64,000 nt of DNA from Streptomyces deccanensis. Lineage in GTDB: Bacteria; Actinomycetota; Actinomycetes; Streptomycetales; Streptomycetaceae. The translations under genes and the position numbers were made by a program. The stretch covers positions 4,650,001 to 4,714,000 of the forward strand of contig NZ_CP092431.1 in the NCBI RefSeq assembly GCF_022385335.1, read 5' to 3'. The notes beneath the pieces are model-generated. The model was given only the letters and a program-made list of their open reading frames with translations, did no database searches and was not told the origin of the DNA. Positions 28,718-37,299 of the stretch are shown piece by piece; position 1 is the stretch's first letter, and every line of letters begins with the position of its first letter.

Positions 28718-29713
28718 GTGAGACATGTCATCGCCCTCGATGTGGGCGGCACCGGGATGAAGGCCGCACTGGTCGGGGCCGGCCCCGGGCCCCGCGGGGG
28801 AACACCCGCCGGCGCCCCCGTCCTGCTGCACCAGGCGCGCCTGGCGACCGGTCGCGAGCGCGGGCCGGAGGCCGTCGTCGCGTCGATCCTCGACTTCGCC
28901 GCCGAGCTGCGCGCGTACGGCGAGCGGCACTTCGGCGAACCGGCGGTCGCCGCCGGGGTCGCCGTGCCCGGCATCGTCGACTCCGAGCGGGGCACCGCCG
29001 TCTACGCCGCCAACCTCGGCTGGCGTGACGTCCCGCTGCGCGCGCTGCTCGCCGAGCGCCTCGGCGGCGTCCCGGTCGCCCTCGGCCACGACGTGCGCAC
29101 CGGGGGGCTCGCGGAGGGGCGCGTGGGCGCGGGCCGGGGCGCGGACCGCTATCTCTTCGTGGCGCTCGGCACCGGCATCGCCGGCGCGATCGGCGTCGAC
29201 GGCCGAGTGGAGGCGGGCGCCCACGGCTTCGCGGGCGAGATCGGCCACATCGTCGTACGCCCCGGGGGGATCCCGTGTCCCTGCGGGCAGTACGGCTGTC
29301 TGGAGCGGTACGCCTCGGCGGCGGCCGTCAGCCAGGCCTGGGCGGAGGCCTCCGGGGCACCCGAGGCCGACGCGGCGGACTGCGCCAAGGCCGTCGAGTC
29401 GGGCGACCCCCGCGCGGGCGCCGTCTGGCAGCACGCCGTCGACGCCCTCGCCGACGGCCTCGTCACCGCCCTCACCCTTCTCGACCCGCGCACCCTCATC
29501 ATCGGCGGCGGCCTGGCGGAGGCCGGCGACACCCTGTTCGACCCTCTCCGCACCGCCGTGGAACACCGGGTGACCTTCCAGAAGGTCCCCACCATCGTCC
29601 CCGCGGCCCTGGGCGACACAGCAGGCAGCCTGGGCGCGGGCCTACTGGCCTGGGATCTGCTCACCCCCACGACCCCCACGACCCCCACGGACCCTTCGGA
29701 GGTAACCCCCTGA
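28718..29713 (+). CDS. nagK: ROK-family N-acetylglucosamine kinase
   Basis: A 331-residue ROK kinase with the ATP phosphate motif LDVGGTGMK, the catalytic region GHDVRTGG, and the ROK zinc signature (GHIV, then CPCGQYGCLE). It should phosphorylate N-acetylglucosamine, judging by its overlap with nagA and the DasR sites. GTG 28718 follows a weak site. The C terminus has a Thr-Pro repeat from a short CCCACGACC repeat. The stop overlaps the nagA start (TGATG). Confidence 0.9.
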   Translation: MRHVIALDVGGTGMKAALVGAGPGPRGGTPAGAPVLLHQARLATGRERGPEAVVASILDFAAELRAYGERHFGEPAVAAGVAVPGIVDSERGTAVYAANLGWRDVPLRALLAERLGGVPVALGHDVRTGGLAEGRVGAGRGADRYLFVALGTGIAGAIGVDGRVEAGAHGFAGEIGHIVVRPGGIPCPCGQYGCLERYASAAAVSQAWAEASGAPEADAADCAKAVESGDPRAGAVWQHAVDALADGLVTALTLLDPRTLIIGGGLAEAGDTLFDPLRTAVEHRVTFQKVPTIVPAALGDTAGSLGAGLLAWDLLTPTTPTTPTDPSEVTP

Positions 29714-30957
29714 TGGCCCCCGCCTTTTCCGACACCGGGTCCGACAGCAGCGCCCTGAAAGGGGCGCGGGGAACTGCGCGACCAGCCCCCACGCACCCGC
29801 AGTCGCCGAACCCAGCGCATCCGTACGTCCTGGAAGGCGCCAACCTCGTCCTCCCCACCGGCACGGTGAAGAACGGCCGTCTCACCATCAAGAGCACCAA
29901 GATCACCGCCAACGCCCCCGAGAACGCCCACACCATCGACGTCCGCGGCCACTGGGTGGTCCCCGGCTTCATCGACCTCCACAACCACGGCGGCGGCGGA
30001 GCCTCCTTCACCTCCGGCACCGTCGACGACGTCCTGCGCGGCATCCACACCCACCGCCTCCACGGCACCACCACCCTCGTCGCCTCCACCGTCACCGACG
30101 ACATGGACGGCCTCGCCCACCGCGCCGGCTTCCTCTCCGAACTCGCCGAGCAGGGCGACATCGCCGGCATCCACTTCGAGGGCCCCTTCATCTCCCCCTG
30201 CCGCAAGGGCGCCCACTCGCAGGAACTGCTCCGCGACCCCGACCCGGCGGAGGTCCGCAAGCTGATCGACGCGGCGCGCGGCCGGGCCACGATGGTCACC
30301 CTCGCCACCGAACTCCCCGGCGGCCTCGACTCCGTACGGCTCCTCGCCGAGCACGGCGTCATCGCGGCGATCGGACACACGGACGCGACGTACGAGCAGA
30401 CGGTTCAGGCCATCGACGCGGGCGCGACCGTGGCCACCCACCTCTTCAACGCGATGCCGCCGCTCGGCCACCGCGAGCCCGGCCCGATCGCCGCGCTCCT
30501 GGAGGACGAGCGGATCACCGTCGAGCTGATCAACGACGGCACCCATCTCCACCCCGCCGCCCTCCAGCTGGCGTTCCGTCACGCGGGCGCCGACCGGGTC
30601 GCGTTCATCACCGACGCGATGGACGCCGCCGGTTTCGGCGACGGTCTCTACACGCTGGGCCCGCTGGCGGTCGAGGTCGTGGACGGGGTGGCCCGTCTGG
30701 TGGAGGGCGGCTCGATCGCGGGCTCGACCCTCACCCAGGACCGCGCCTTCAAACGGGCCGTCACCGTCGACCGCATCCCCGTCGAGGACGCCGTCGCCGC
30801 CCTGTCCGCCAACCCGGCGAAACTCCTCGGCCTCTACGACCGCGTCGGCTCCCTGGACCCCGGCAAGGACGCCGACCTCGTCCTCCTCGACGCGGACTTC
30901 GACGTCAAGGGCGTCCTGCGCAAGGGCGAGTGGGTGGTCGATCCCCAACTGGGGTGA
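29713..30957 (+). CDS. nagA: N-acetylglucosamine-6-phosphate deacetylase
   Basis: A 414-residue amidohydrolase that removes acetate from GlcNAc-6-phosphate. Metal and catalytic motifs include FIDLHNHGGGG, HFEGPF, IGHTDA, THLFNAM, and FITDAMDA with the catalytic Asp. Residues about 15-33 (ALKGARGTARPAPTHPQ) are encoded by a palindromic repeat copy and extend the normal N terminus. ATG 29713 overlaps the nagK stop. If translation began later, the repeat would lie outside the protein, but no good internal start is seen before YVLEGANLVLP. Confidence 0.92.
   Translation: MAPAFSDTGSDSSALKGARGTARPAPTHPQSPNPAHPYVLEGANLVLPTGTVKNGRLTIKSTKITANAPENAHTIDVRGHWVVPGFIDLHNHGGGGASFTSGTVDDVLRGIHTHRLHGTTTLVASTVTDDMDGLAHRAGFLSELAEQGDIAGIHFEGPFISPCRKGAHSQELLRDPDPAEVRKLIDAARGRATMVTLATELPGGLDSVRLLAEHGVIAAIGHTDATYEQTVQAIDAGATVATHLFNAMPPLGHREPGPIAALLEDERITVELINDGTHLHPAALQLAFRHAGADRVAFITDAMDAAGFGDGLYTLGPLAVEVVDGVARLVEGGSIAGSTLTQDRAFKRAVTVDRIPVEDAVAALSANPAKLLGLYDRVGSLDPGKDADLVLLDADFDVKGVLRKGEWVVDPQLG
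29755..29802 (+). repeat. Streptomyces palindromic repeat, copy 4 (inside nagA)
   Basis: The core GGGGCGCGGGGAACTGCGCG at 29761-29780 with CTGAAA before it and CAGCCCCCACGCACCCGCAG after it. It lies within the first 35 codons of nagA and stays in frame. Confidence 0.9.
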
Positions 30958-31118
30958 TCGGTCCGGTTGTTGACGGAGAGCGAAGAGTGCGGCGGTTGTC
31001 CCGGGGGCTGGGCCGACCGCCGCTCTTTTGGCATGATCGAGCCTCCGCAACCGCGTCCGGACGAGCGCACCCTGTTACTCGGCAGGCGCGCTCACCAGCA
31101 CCAAGGGGGTAGGCCCAG

Positions 31119-32045
31119 GTGATCCTCACGGTCACACTGAACACCGCTCTCGACCTCACCTATCGCGTACGGGACCTCAGGCCCCACGCCACGCACCGGG
31201 TGACCGATGTGATCGAACGGCCCGGCGGCAAGGGCCTGAACGTGGCCCGGGTGCTGGCGGCGCTCGGCCACGAGGTGACGGTCACCGGTTTCGTCGGCGG
31301 CGCGACGGGCCGGGCCGTGCAGGACCGGCTCACGCACACTCCGGGCCTCGTGGACGCGCTGGTTCCGGTGGAGGGTGCGACACGCCGGACGATCGCCGTG
31401 GCCGACGCGAGTGGTGACACGACTCAGCTCAACGAACCGGGCCCGCTCATCTCGCCCGCCGAGTGGTCCGCCTTCCAGGAGGCGTACGTCGATCTGCTGC
31501 GCTCCGCCTCGGTGGTGGCCCTGTGCGGCAGTCTGCCGCCGGGGGTGCCGGTGGGGGCGTACGCGGGCCTGGTCCGTACGGCCCGCACGCTGTCCGTGCC
31601 GGTCCTGCTGGACACCGGCGGCGAGCCGTTGCGCCGCGGAGTGGCGGCCCGGCCCGACCTGGTGAAGCCGAACGCCGACGAGCTGGCCGAACTCACCGGC
31701 TCCCACGAGCCGTCCCGCGCGACCCGGGACGCCCGCCGCCGCGGCGCGCAGGCGGTCGTCGCCTCGCTCGGCCCCGACGGTCTCCTCGCCCACACACCCG
31801 AGGGCCTGTGGCGCGCCACCCCGCCGCGCCGCCTGCGCGGCAACCCGACCGGCGCGGGCGATTCGGTGGTGGCCGGCCTCCTGTCGGGCCTGGTCGACCG
31901 CCTCCCCTGGCCCGCCCGCCTGTCCCGCGCGGTCGCCCTGTCGGCGGCGACCGTACTGGCCCCGGCGGCGGGCGAGTTCGACCGTCAGACGTACGAGGAA
32001 CTGGTGGACCAGGTGACGGTGACGGGGGAGGTCACGGCGGCGTGA
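31119..32045 (+). CDS. PfkB-family sugar kinase (1-phosphofructokinase type)
   Basis: A 308-residue ribokinase-fold kinase with the start ILTVTLNTALDLTY and PGGKGLNVARVLA, typical of the 1-phosphofructokinase/tagatose-6-phosphate kinase branch, and the catalytic NPTGAGDSVVAG. It phosphorylates a sugar phosphate; the exact sugar cannot be read. GTG 31119 has GGGGG upstream. It follows nagA after 161 bp on the same strand and may share its role in amino-sugar or hexose use. Confidence 0.85.
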   Translation: MILTVTLNTALDLTYRVRDLRPHATHRVTDVIERPGGKGLNVARVLAALGHEVTVTGFVGGATGRAVQDRLTHTPGLVDALVPVEGATRRTIAVADASGDTTQLNEPGPLISPAEWSAFQEAYVDLLRSASVVALCGSLPPGVPVGAYAGLVRTARTLSVPVLLDTGGEPLRRGVAARPDLVKPNADELAELTGSHEPSRATRDARRRGAQAVVASLGPDGLLAHTPEGLWRATPPRRLRGNPTGAGDSVVAGLLSGLVDRLPWPARLSRAVALSAATVLAPAAGEFDRQTYEELVDQVTVTGEVTAA

Positions 32046-32069
32046 GGCATCAGCTCTCGCGAGCGGGCC

Positions 32070-33053
32070 TCAGCTCTTCCAGCCCTTTTCCAGGTACAGC
32101 TGGTCGAAGTTGACGTCGCAGGAGTTGCCGTCCTCGCAGGAGATCTTGATCTCGTTGCTGCCCTTGTTGAGCTGGATGGACGCGTAAGTGTTCTGCCAGC
32201 CCTTCGCGTAGTCGCCCTCGGGGCTCTTGGCGAAGTTGTCCAGGTTGAGCGGGCGGGTCTGGGCCGTGCCGTTGACCGTGAGGGTGGCGTCGGCCTTCTT
32301 GCCCGGGACTCCGTAGAGGACGTAGAGCGTGTACTTGCCGCCCGCCGGGACGTCCTCCATCTTCCAGGTGATGGACGAGCCGACCGAGTTGAAGTTCCCC
32401 ACATAGAACCCGCCCTCCGACTTCGCACCGGGGACGTCGGAGGCGATGGCCGCGTTGCCGCCGAGGAGGAGGGTCTTGGCCTCGGCCTTGGGGAGTTCGG
32501 TGGTCTCCGCGTCCTTGGACTTGCTGGGTTTCGGGCTGGGGTCGGTGCTCTGCTCGACGGTGGGGCCGGTGGAGGCGCCGGTGTCGTTGCCCGAGGCGTT
32601 GTCGGAGTCGTCGCCGCCGAGCATGGCGACGCTGATGCCGATCACCACGGCGGCCACCACGGCGATCGCGCCGATGAGGAGGCCCTTGGTGTTGGGGCCA
32701 CGGCCCCGGCCGCCGCCCCCGCCGTTGCCGTAGCCCTGCTGACGCGTCGTCTGGGCGCCGCCGGAGAAGCTCTCGGGGGCCTGGTAGTGCGCGTTCGGCT
32801 GGCCAGGGGCGCCCTGCGGCTGGCCGTACGCCTGCTGCGGGACCTGCCCGTACTGCGCTGTGGCGGCCTGCGGGGCCTGCTGGGTCTGCTGCCCGTACTG
32901 CCGCTCGCCGACCGGTCGCACCCGGTTGACCGCGTTCGGGTAGCCGTAGCTCCCGCTGGGCGGCTGGGCTCCTCGGGCCTGCCCGTCCTCATAGAGGTAG
33001 CCGAACGGGTCGTCGTCCTCGGGCGTGCTCGCGCCGTTGTTGCCGGGCGTCAT
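32070..33053 (-). CDS. Membrane-anchored protein with CBM35-like domain
   Basis: A 327-residue protein. A Gln/Gly/Pro-rich cytoplasmic tail (1-120) precedes one transmembrane helix (about 123-146), then an acidic Ser/Thr linker, then a beta-sandwich (about 195-327). The sandwich shows the CBM35/galactose-binding pattern (FYVGNFNSVGSSITWKMEDV, then ADATLTVNG). It is probably displayed outside the cell and binds glycans; no catalytic domain is present. GAGGAGA precedes the ATG. Confidence 0.8.
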   Translation of the reverse strand: MTPGNNGASTPEDDDPFGYLYEDGQARGAQPPSGSYGYPNAVNRVRPVGERQYGQQTQQAPQAATAQYGQVPQQAYGQPQGAPGQPNAHYQAPESFSGGAQTTRQQGYGNGGGGGRGRGPNTKGLLIGAIAVVAAVVIGISVAMLGGDDSDNASGNDTGASTGPTVEQSTDPSPKPSKSKDAETTELPKAEAKTLLLGGNAAIASDVPGAKSEGGFYVGNFNSVGSSITWKMEDVPAGGKYTLYVLYGVPGKKADATLTVNGTAQTRPLNLDNFAKSPEGDYAKGWQNTYASIQLNKGSNEIKISCEDGNSCDVNFDQLYLEKGWKS

Positions 33054-33266
33054 CCCTAGGTCTCCTCAGCGGTGCGGTACTTACACGTACGGGTGGCGGG
33101 TTGTTGCGTGGGGGTGTAGAAGAGCGAGCCTACCCGCTCGCCGTGGCCCAAACGGGTGACTCGGACCTCATCACCTGACCGGCCCCTCGTCGACCAGGCG
33201 CTTTTCAGCCGCCTCACGCCGCTGACCTGGGCTTCTGCCCCGGTGTCTCCGCTGTCACACAGGGCG

Positions 33267-35021
33267 CTATCCGGCCCGCCTGTGCTGTCTGGGACGAGAT
33301 CGTTTCTCGACGTACATCCGCTCGTCAGCTGATTTCAACACCTCGTCCGCCGTCATTCCGCAGTGGGCCCATCCGATGCCGAAACTGGCCCCGACGCGCA
33401 TGGCGCGACCGTCGACGCGAATCGGCTGGATGATCTCGTTGCGCAGGCGTACGGCGAGGTCCTGGGCGTCCGCGCGGCCGAGCCCGTCGGCGAGGACGAC
33501 GAACTCGTCACCGCCGAGGCGGGCCACGGTGTCGCCGTCGCGCACACCCCGGCTGAGGCGCCGGGCCACCTCGATGAGGACGGCGTCCCCCGCGTTGTGC
33601 CCGAAGCGGTCGTTGATCGACTTGAACCCGTCGAGGTCGCAGAAGAGCACCGCGAGCCCCTTGGTCCCGTCGTCCCGCTCGTCCTCGGGCGCGACGGTGT
33701 GCACATGGTGGTCGAAGGCGTCGTAGGGCCCGCCCGCCGCGTGGAAGTCGAAGGCGTGGGCGCTGTGCCCGGCGGCCTCGTACGCGTCGAACGACGGGTG
33801 CGGCAGCCGCGCGGCGTCGGCGCCGTACTCCCCGTGCCCGTCCCCGGTCCCCTGCTCGCCGAACTGCCCGAAGGCCGCGTTCATCGAGTCGGCCGAGTCG
33901 ACCGCCGCACCGGCCGGCAGGGACTGGGGGCGCTGACAGATGCGGGCGGACAGGCGCGAGCGCAGCTCGGCCGAGTTCGGCAGGCCCGTGAGGGCGTCGT
34001 GCGAGGCGCGGTGCGCGAGCTGGAGCTCGCGCCGCTTGCGCTCCTCGATGTCCTCGACGTGGGTGAGCAGGAAGCGGGGCCCGTCGGCGGCGTCCGCGAC
34101 CACGCTGTTGCGCAGCGACACCCACACGTACGTCCCGTCGCGGCGCCCGAGCCGCAGCTCGGCGCGCCCGCCCTCGGCGGAGGTCCGCAGGAGCGTGCCG
34201 ATGTCCTCGGGGTGGACGAGGTCGGAGAACGCGTACCGCCGCATGGCGGAGGCGGGCCGCCCCAGGAGCCGGCACAGGGCGTCGTTGGTCCGCAGGATCC
34301 GGCCGTGCTGGTCGCCGCCCATCTCCGCGATGGCCATACCGCTCGGGGCGTACTCGAAGGCCTGCCGGAAGGATTCCTCGCTGGCGCGCAGCGCCTGCTG
34401 CTCCCTTTCGAGCCTGACCAGTGCACGCTGCATGTTGGCGCGCAGCCGGGCGTTACTGATCGCGATGGCGGCCTGGAAGGCGTACATCTGGAGCGCTTCG
34501 CGTCCCCACGCGCCCGGTCGGCGACCGTTTCGCGGCCGGTCCACGGAGACGACGCCGAGCAGCTCGCCGCAGGAGGCGCCACCGGCGCCCGGGGTGTACA
34601 TCGGCGCGAAGAGGCGGTCGGAGGGGTGCCACTCGTCCTCGAAGCGGGGCGCGGGGCCGTCGGTGTACCACTGGGGGACGTCGTCCTCGTCGAGCACCCA
34701 GCCCTCGGTGTGCGGTATGAACCGCAGGTCGCCCCAGGCCTCGCCCATGCTCAGCCGGCGCTCCCAGGAGGCGCGGGAGCCGACGCGGCCGGTGATCAGG
34801 GCCTCGGCGGCGCTGTTCCCGGAGAGGGCGGCGACGACCAGGTCGCCGTCGGGGCGGACGAGGTTCACGCAGGCCAGTTCGTAGCCCAGGCCGTTGACCA
34901 CACCGTCGGCGACGGTCTGCAGCGTGTCGGCCAGGCTGCGCGCGGTGTTCATGTCCGCCATCACCTGGTGCAGCTGCCGCAGCGTCGTCAGACGGACGTA
35001 GGGCTCCGACTCGGTCTCCAT
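33267..35021 (-). CDS. cdgB: Diguanylate cyclase CdgB (GAF-PAS-GGDEF)
   Basis: A 584-residue c-di-GMP synthase. An N-terminal GAF domain (about 20-185), a coiled segment, a PAS/PAC sensor (about 210-335), and a GGDEF domain with Gly503-Gly-Asp-Glu-Phe507 are present. The inhibitory site RDGD precedes GGDEF by five residues, so product feedback is expected. About 85 residues rich in Asp, Gly, His and Ala interrupt the domain between HDALTGLPN and FCDLDGFK. In Streptomyces CdgB controls the switch to aerial growth through BldD. GGGGGGAGGG precedes ATG 35021. Confidence 0.92.
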   Translation of the reverse strand: METESEPYVRLTTLRQLHQVMADMNTARSLADTLQTVADGVVNGLGYELACVNLVRPDGDLVVAALSGNSAAEALITGRVGSRASWERRLSMGEAWGDLRFIPHTEGWVLDEDDVPQWYTDGPAPRFEDEWHPSDRLFAPMYTPGAGGASCGELLGVVSVDRPRNGRRPGAWGREALQMYAFQAAIAISNARLRANMQRALVRLEREQQALRASEESFRQAFEYAPSGMAIAEMGGDQHGRILRTNDALCRLLGRPASAMRRYAFSDLVHPEDIGTLLRTSAEGGRAELRLGRRDGTYVWVSLRNSVVADAADGPRFLLTHVEDIEERKRRELQLAHRASHDALTGLPNSAELRSRLSARICQRPQSLPAGAAVDSADSMNAAFGQFGEQGTGDGHGEYGADAARLPHPSFDAYEAAGHSAHAFDFHAAGGPYDAFDHHVHTVAPEDERDDGTKGLAVLFCDLDGFKSINDRFGHNAGDAVLIEVARRLSRGVRDGDTVARLGGDEFVVLADGLGRADAQDLAVRLRNEIIQPIRVDGRAMRVGASFGIGWAHCGMTADEVLKSADERMYVEKRSRPRQHRRAG

Positions 35022-35175
35022 TCGCCCTCCCCCCGAGATCTCGTGGCAGCTCCAGGCTCCAGGTAACCTGCGTAACCTTGCTCAACCGGCTTAACTCGCG
35101 GGCTTACAACCGCTTACAGTTCCCGCTTACAGGTTCCAGCTTCCCCGCCACTGAATCACAGCGCGAAGCCCACTC

Positions 35176-35190
35176 GGTACACAGGGTCAA
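35176..35190. promoter_or_regulatory. BldD-like box
   Basis: GGTACACAGGGTCAA fits the BldD consensus nTnACnC(A/T)GnGTnAn at all but one fixed position. It lies 155 bp before cdgB, a known BldD target in S. coelicolor. Confidence 0.55.
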
Positions 35191-35203
35191 CAAAATATGG
35201 CTC

Positions 35204-35221
35204 CTGTGACTCAAGTCACAG
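35204..35221. promoter_or_regulatory. 18-bp perfect palindrome
   Basis: CTGTGACTCAAGTCACAG is a perfect inverted repeat, resembling CRP-type (TGTGA-N6-TCACA) operators. The regulator is not certain. Confidence 0.6.
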
Positions 35222-35414
35222 CGAAAGATGAGCAATTGAGTGGAGCTTATGCGTTTCCCTCGTGCGCTTCCTGAACAGGATTCAGAACTCTGTGTAGGCA
35301 CTGTGAGCAAGCTTGACCGGCGGGCTCGGGCGGCCGCCCTAGGTCGCAGGTCCGGGGGTCGGGTCGGGCCCGGGGCCGATGTGGGGGCCCGTCGGCGGGG
35401 GCTAGCGTGCGAGC

Positions 35415-36017
35415 GTGTCGAAGACAGTTCCTCTCGCAAACGCGCCCGTGGCCGAGCGCACCCCGGCCGCCCCCGGTTCCGCCCTCGCCGGGCATGCTGA
35501 GGGGGTGAGCGAAGACGAGTTCCGTGCCGCGATGTCCCGACTGGCGGCGGGTGTGGTCCTGGTGACCGCGCACGAGGCGGCGCTGGATCCGGACGGGCCG
35601 CGTGGCGAGGACGTCGGCATGACGGCCACCTCCTTCATGTCCGTCTCCCTCGACCCGCCCCTCGTCATGGTGAGCCTGCGCGAGGGCTCCCGCATGGACG
35701 ACCTCCTCGCCGAGCAGCCGCTGTGGGCGGTCTCCGTCCTCTCCGACCACCAGCGCACCGTCGCGGCCCGCTTCGCCATGCGCAACCGCGTGAGCGACCG
35801 CCTCCTCTTCGACTCCGTCCCCCACACCCGGGGCGAGACCAGCGGCGCCCCCCTCATCGACGGCGCCCTGGCCACCCTGGAGTGCCGCACGGAACAACGC
35901 GTGACCGCCGGCGACCACACCCTGGTCATCGGCAGAGTCCTGACCGCGACGTCCCCGGACACACCCCCGGGGCCCCTCACCTACTTCCGGGGCCGCTACC
36001 GGCAACTGTCCCAGTAG
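35415..36017 (+). CDS. Flavin reductase-domain protein (HpaC type)
   Basis: A 200-residue protein with a 30-residue Ala/Pro-rich tail followed by a flavin reductase FMN-binding barrel (EDEFRAAMSRLAAGVVLVT, GMTATSFMSVSLDPPLV). These enzymes supply reduced FMN or FAD to a partner monooxygenase. GTG 35415 appears leaderless; GTG 35505 is an internal alternative that would remove the tail. The partner oxygenase is not adjacent. Confidence 0.85.
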   Translation: MSKTVPLANAPVAERTPAAPGSALAGHAEGVSEDEFRAAMSRLAAGVVLVTAHEAALDPDGPRGEDVGMTATSFMSVSLDPPLVMVSLREGSRMDDLLAEQPLWAVSVLSDHQRTVAARFAMRNRVSDRLLFDSVPHTRGETSGAPLIDGALATLECRTEQRVTAGDHTLVIGRVLTATSPDTPPGPLTYFRGRYRQLSQ

Positions 36018-36033
36018 GGCCGGGCCCCGGCCC

Positions 36034-36462
36034 TCAGCCCCAGTCCCGCCCCGACCGGCCCCGCTTCGTGTCCGAGCGCTGCTTCTTCTCCCGCAGCCGA
36101 CGCTCGTTGATCCCGCGCGGGATACGGGTGGCCCGGCGCGGCTTCGGCGGCGGCGCCGTCGCCTCCGCGAGCAGCGCGGCCAGCCGTACGGCGGCGGTCT
36201 CCCGGTTGCGCCACTGCGAACGGTGCTCGGAGGAGCGGACACTGACCACCCCGTCGACGAGCCGCGACGCGAGCCGCTCCAGCGCCCGCGCCTTCCACAC
36301 CTCGGGCAGCGCCTCGGTGTTCGCGAGGTCGAACCGCAGCTCGACCTGCGAGTCACTGGTGTTGACGTGCTGTCCGCCGGGACCGGAGGAGCGGGAGAAA
36401 CGCCACATGAGCTCGGCCTCGGGAAGCGAGACGGAGCCACGGATGACGTAAGGACCGGACAT
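36034..36462 (-). CDS. arfB: Ribosome-rescue peptidyl-tRNA hydrolase ArfB
   Basis: A 142-residue release-factor-like protein with the catalytic GGQ in SSGPGGQHVNTSDSQVELRFD and a basic C-terminal tail (KPRRATRIPRGINERRLREKKQ) that enters the empty mRNA channel. It hydrolyses peptidyl-tRNA on stalled ribosomes independently of a stop codon. It is convergent with the flavin reductase gene, 16 bp apart. Confidence 0.92.
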   Translation of the reverse strand: MSGPYVIRGSVSLPEAELMWRFSRSSGPGGQHVNTSDSQVELRFDLANTEALPEVWKARALERLASRLVDGVVSVRSSEHRSQWRNRETAAVRLAALLAEATAPPPKPRRATRIPRGINERRLREKKQRSDTKRGRSGRDWG

Positions 36463-36638
36463 GCCCCCATGGTCGCGCGAATGTCCGGTCCACGTCACGC
36501 CCTTTTCCCGTTGGGTAAAGAAAGTAAAAACCGCTGGAACCTCTGGCGCCCCTCCCGACGTTCATAGGGGTACAGGTAGCTTCGTCCCCGGCACGAAGCC
36601 CGTAAGGCACGTACGCAACGAGGGAAGGACTCCCAACC

Positions 36639-37214
36639 ATGGCTGTAAGCCTGTCCAAGGGTGGCAACGTCTCGCTCACCAAGGAGGCTCCGGGCCTGAC
36701 GGCCGTCACCGTGGGCCTCGGCTGGGACGTCCGCACCACCACCGGCACGGACTTCGACCTCGACGCCTCGGCGATCGCGGTCAACCCGCAGGGCAAGGTC
36801 TACTCGGACGGTCACTTCGTCTTCTTCAACAACAAGCAGACCCCGGACCAGACCATCGTCCACACCGGCGACAACCGCACGGGTGAGGGCGCCGGCGACG
36901 ACGAGGCGATCAACGTCAACCTGGCGGGCCTCCCCGCCGACGTCGACAAGATCGTCTTCCCGGTCTCGATCTACGACGCCGAGAACCGCTCGCAGAACTT
37001 CGGCCAGGTCCGCAACGCCTACATCCGCATCGTCAACCAGGCCGGCGGCGCCGAGATCGCCCGCTACGACCTCTCCGAGGACGCCGCCACCGAGACCGCC
37101 ATGGTCTTCGGCGAGCTCTACCGCAACGGCGCCGAGTGGAAGTTCCGCGCGGTCGGCCAGGGCTACGCCTCGGGCCTCGTCGGCATCGCCCAGGACTTCG
37201 GCGTCAACGTCTGA
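36639..37214 (+). CDS. terD: TerD-family stress protein
   Basis: A 191-residue TerD/CABP protein ([48 protein letters not shown]). The Asp-rich loops bind calcium in characterised members. In Streptomyces it affects calcium-linked differentiation and stress tolerance. GGGAAGGA precedes ATG 36639, and a strong terminator follows, so it is monocistronic. Confidence 0.95.
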   Translation: MAVSLSKGGNVSLTKEAPGLTAVTVGLGWDVRTTTGTDFDLDASAIAVNPQGKVYSDGHFVFFNNKQTPDQTIVHTGDNRTGEGAGDDEAINVNLAGLPADVDKIVFPVSIYDAENRSQNFGQVRNAYIRIVNQAGGAEIARYDLSEDAATETAMVFGELYRNGAEWKFRAVGQGYASGLVGIAQDFGVNV

Positions 37215-37264
37215 GTCCCGCGCGCGGTCCGGGGCCGACGCCCCGCCCGGCACCACCTCAACCT

Positions 37265-37293
37265 AAGGCCCCGCCGGCGCACGGCGGGGCCTT
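37265..37293 (+). terminator. terD terminator
   Basis: A perfect 12-bp stem (37265-37276 with 37282-37293) with a 5-nt loop, 51 nt after the terD stop. Confidence 0.85.
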
Positions 37294-37299
37294 CGGCCG

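Larger units (their letters stand above)
35022..35414. promoter_or_regulatory. Divergent cdgB/flavin reductase region
   Basis: 393 bp without a gene, relatively AT-rich at 35100-35290. It holds a BldD-like box (35176-35190) and an 18-bp palindrome (35204-35221). TAGCGT at 35403-35408 could be the -10 of the rightward gene. Confidence 0.55.

Noticed and set aside
35204..35221. A second BldD box
   Set aside because: The perfect palindrome has the wrong half-site spacing for BldD; it fits CRP-type dyads better.
36461..36886. Alternative plus-strand frame overlapping terD
   Set aside because: Basic, Gly/His-rich composition and no family features; terD in another frame is unambiguous.
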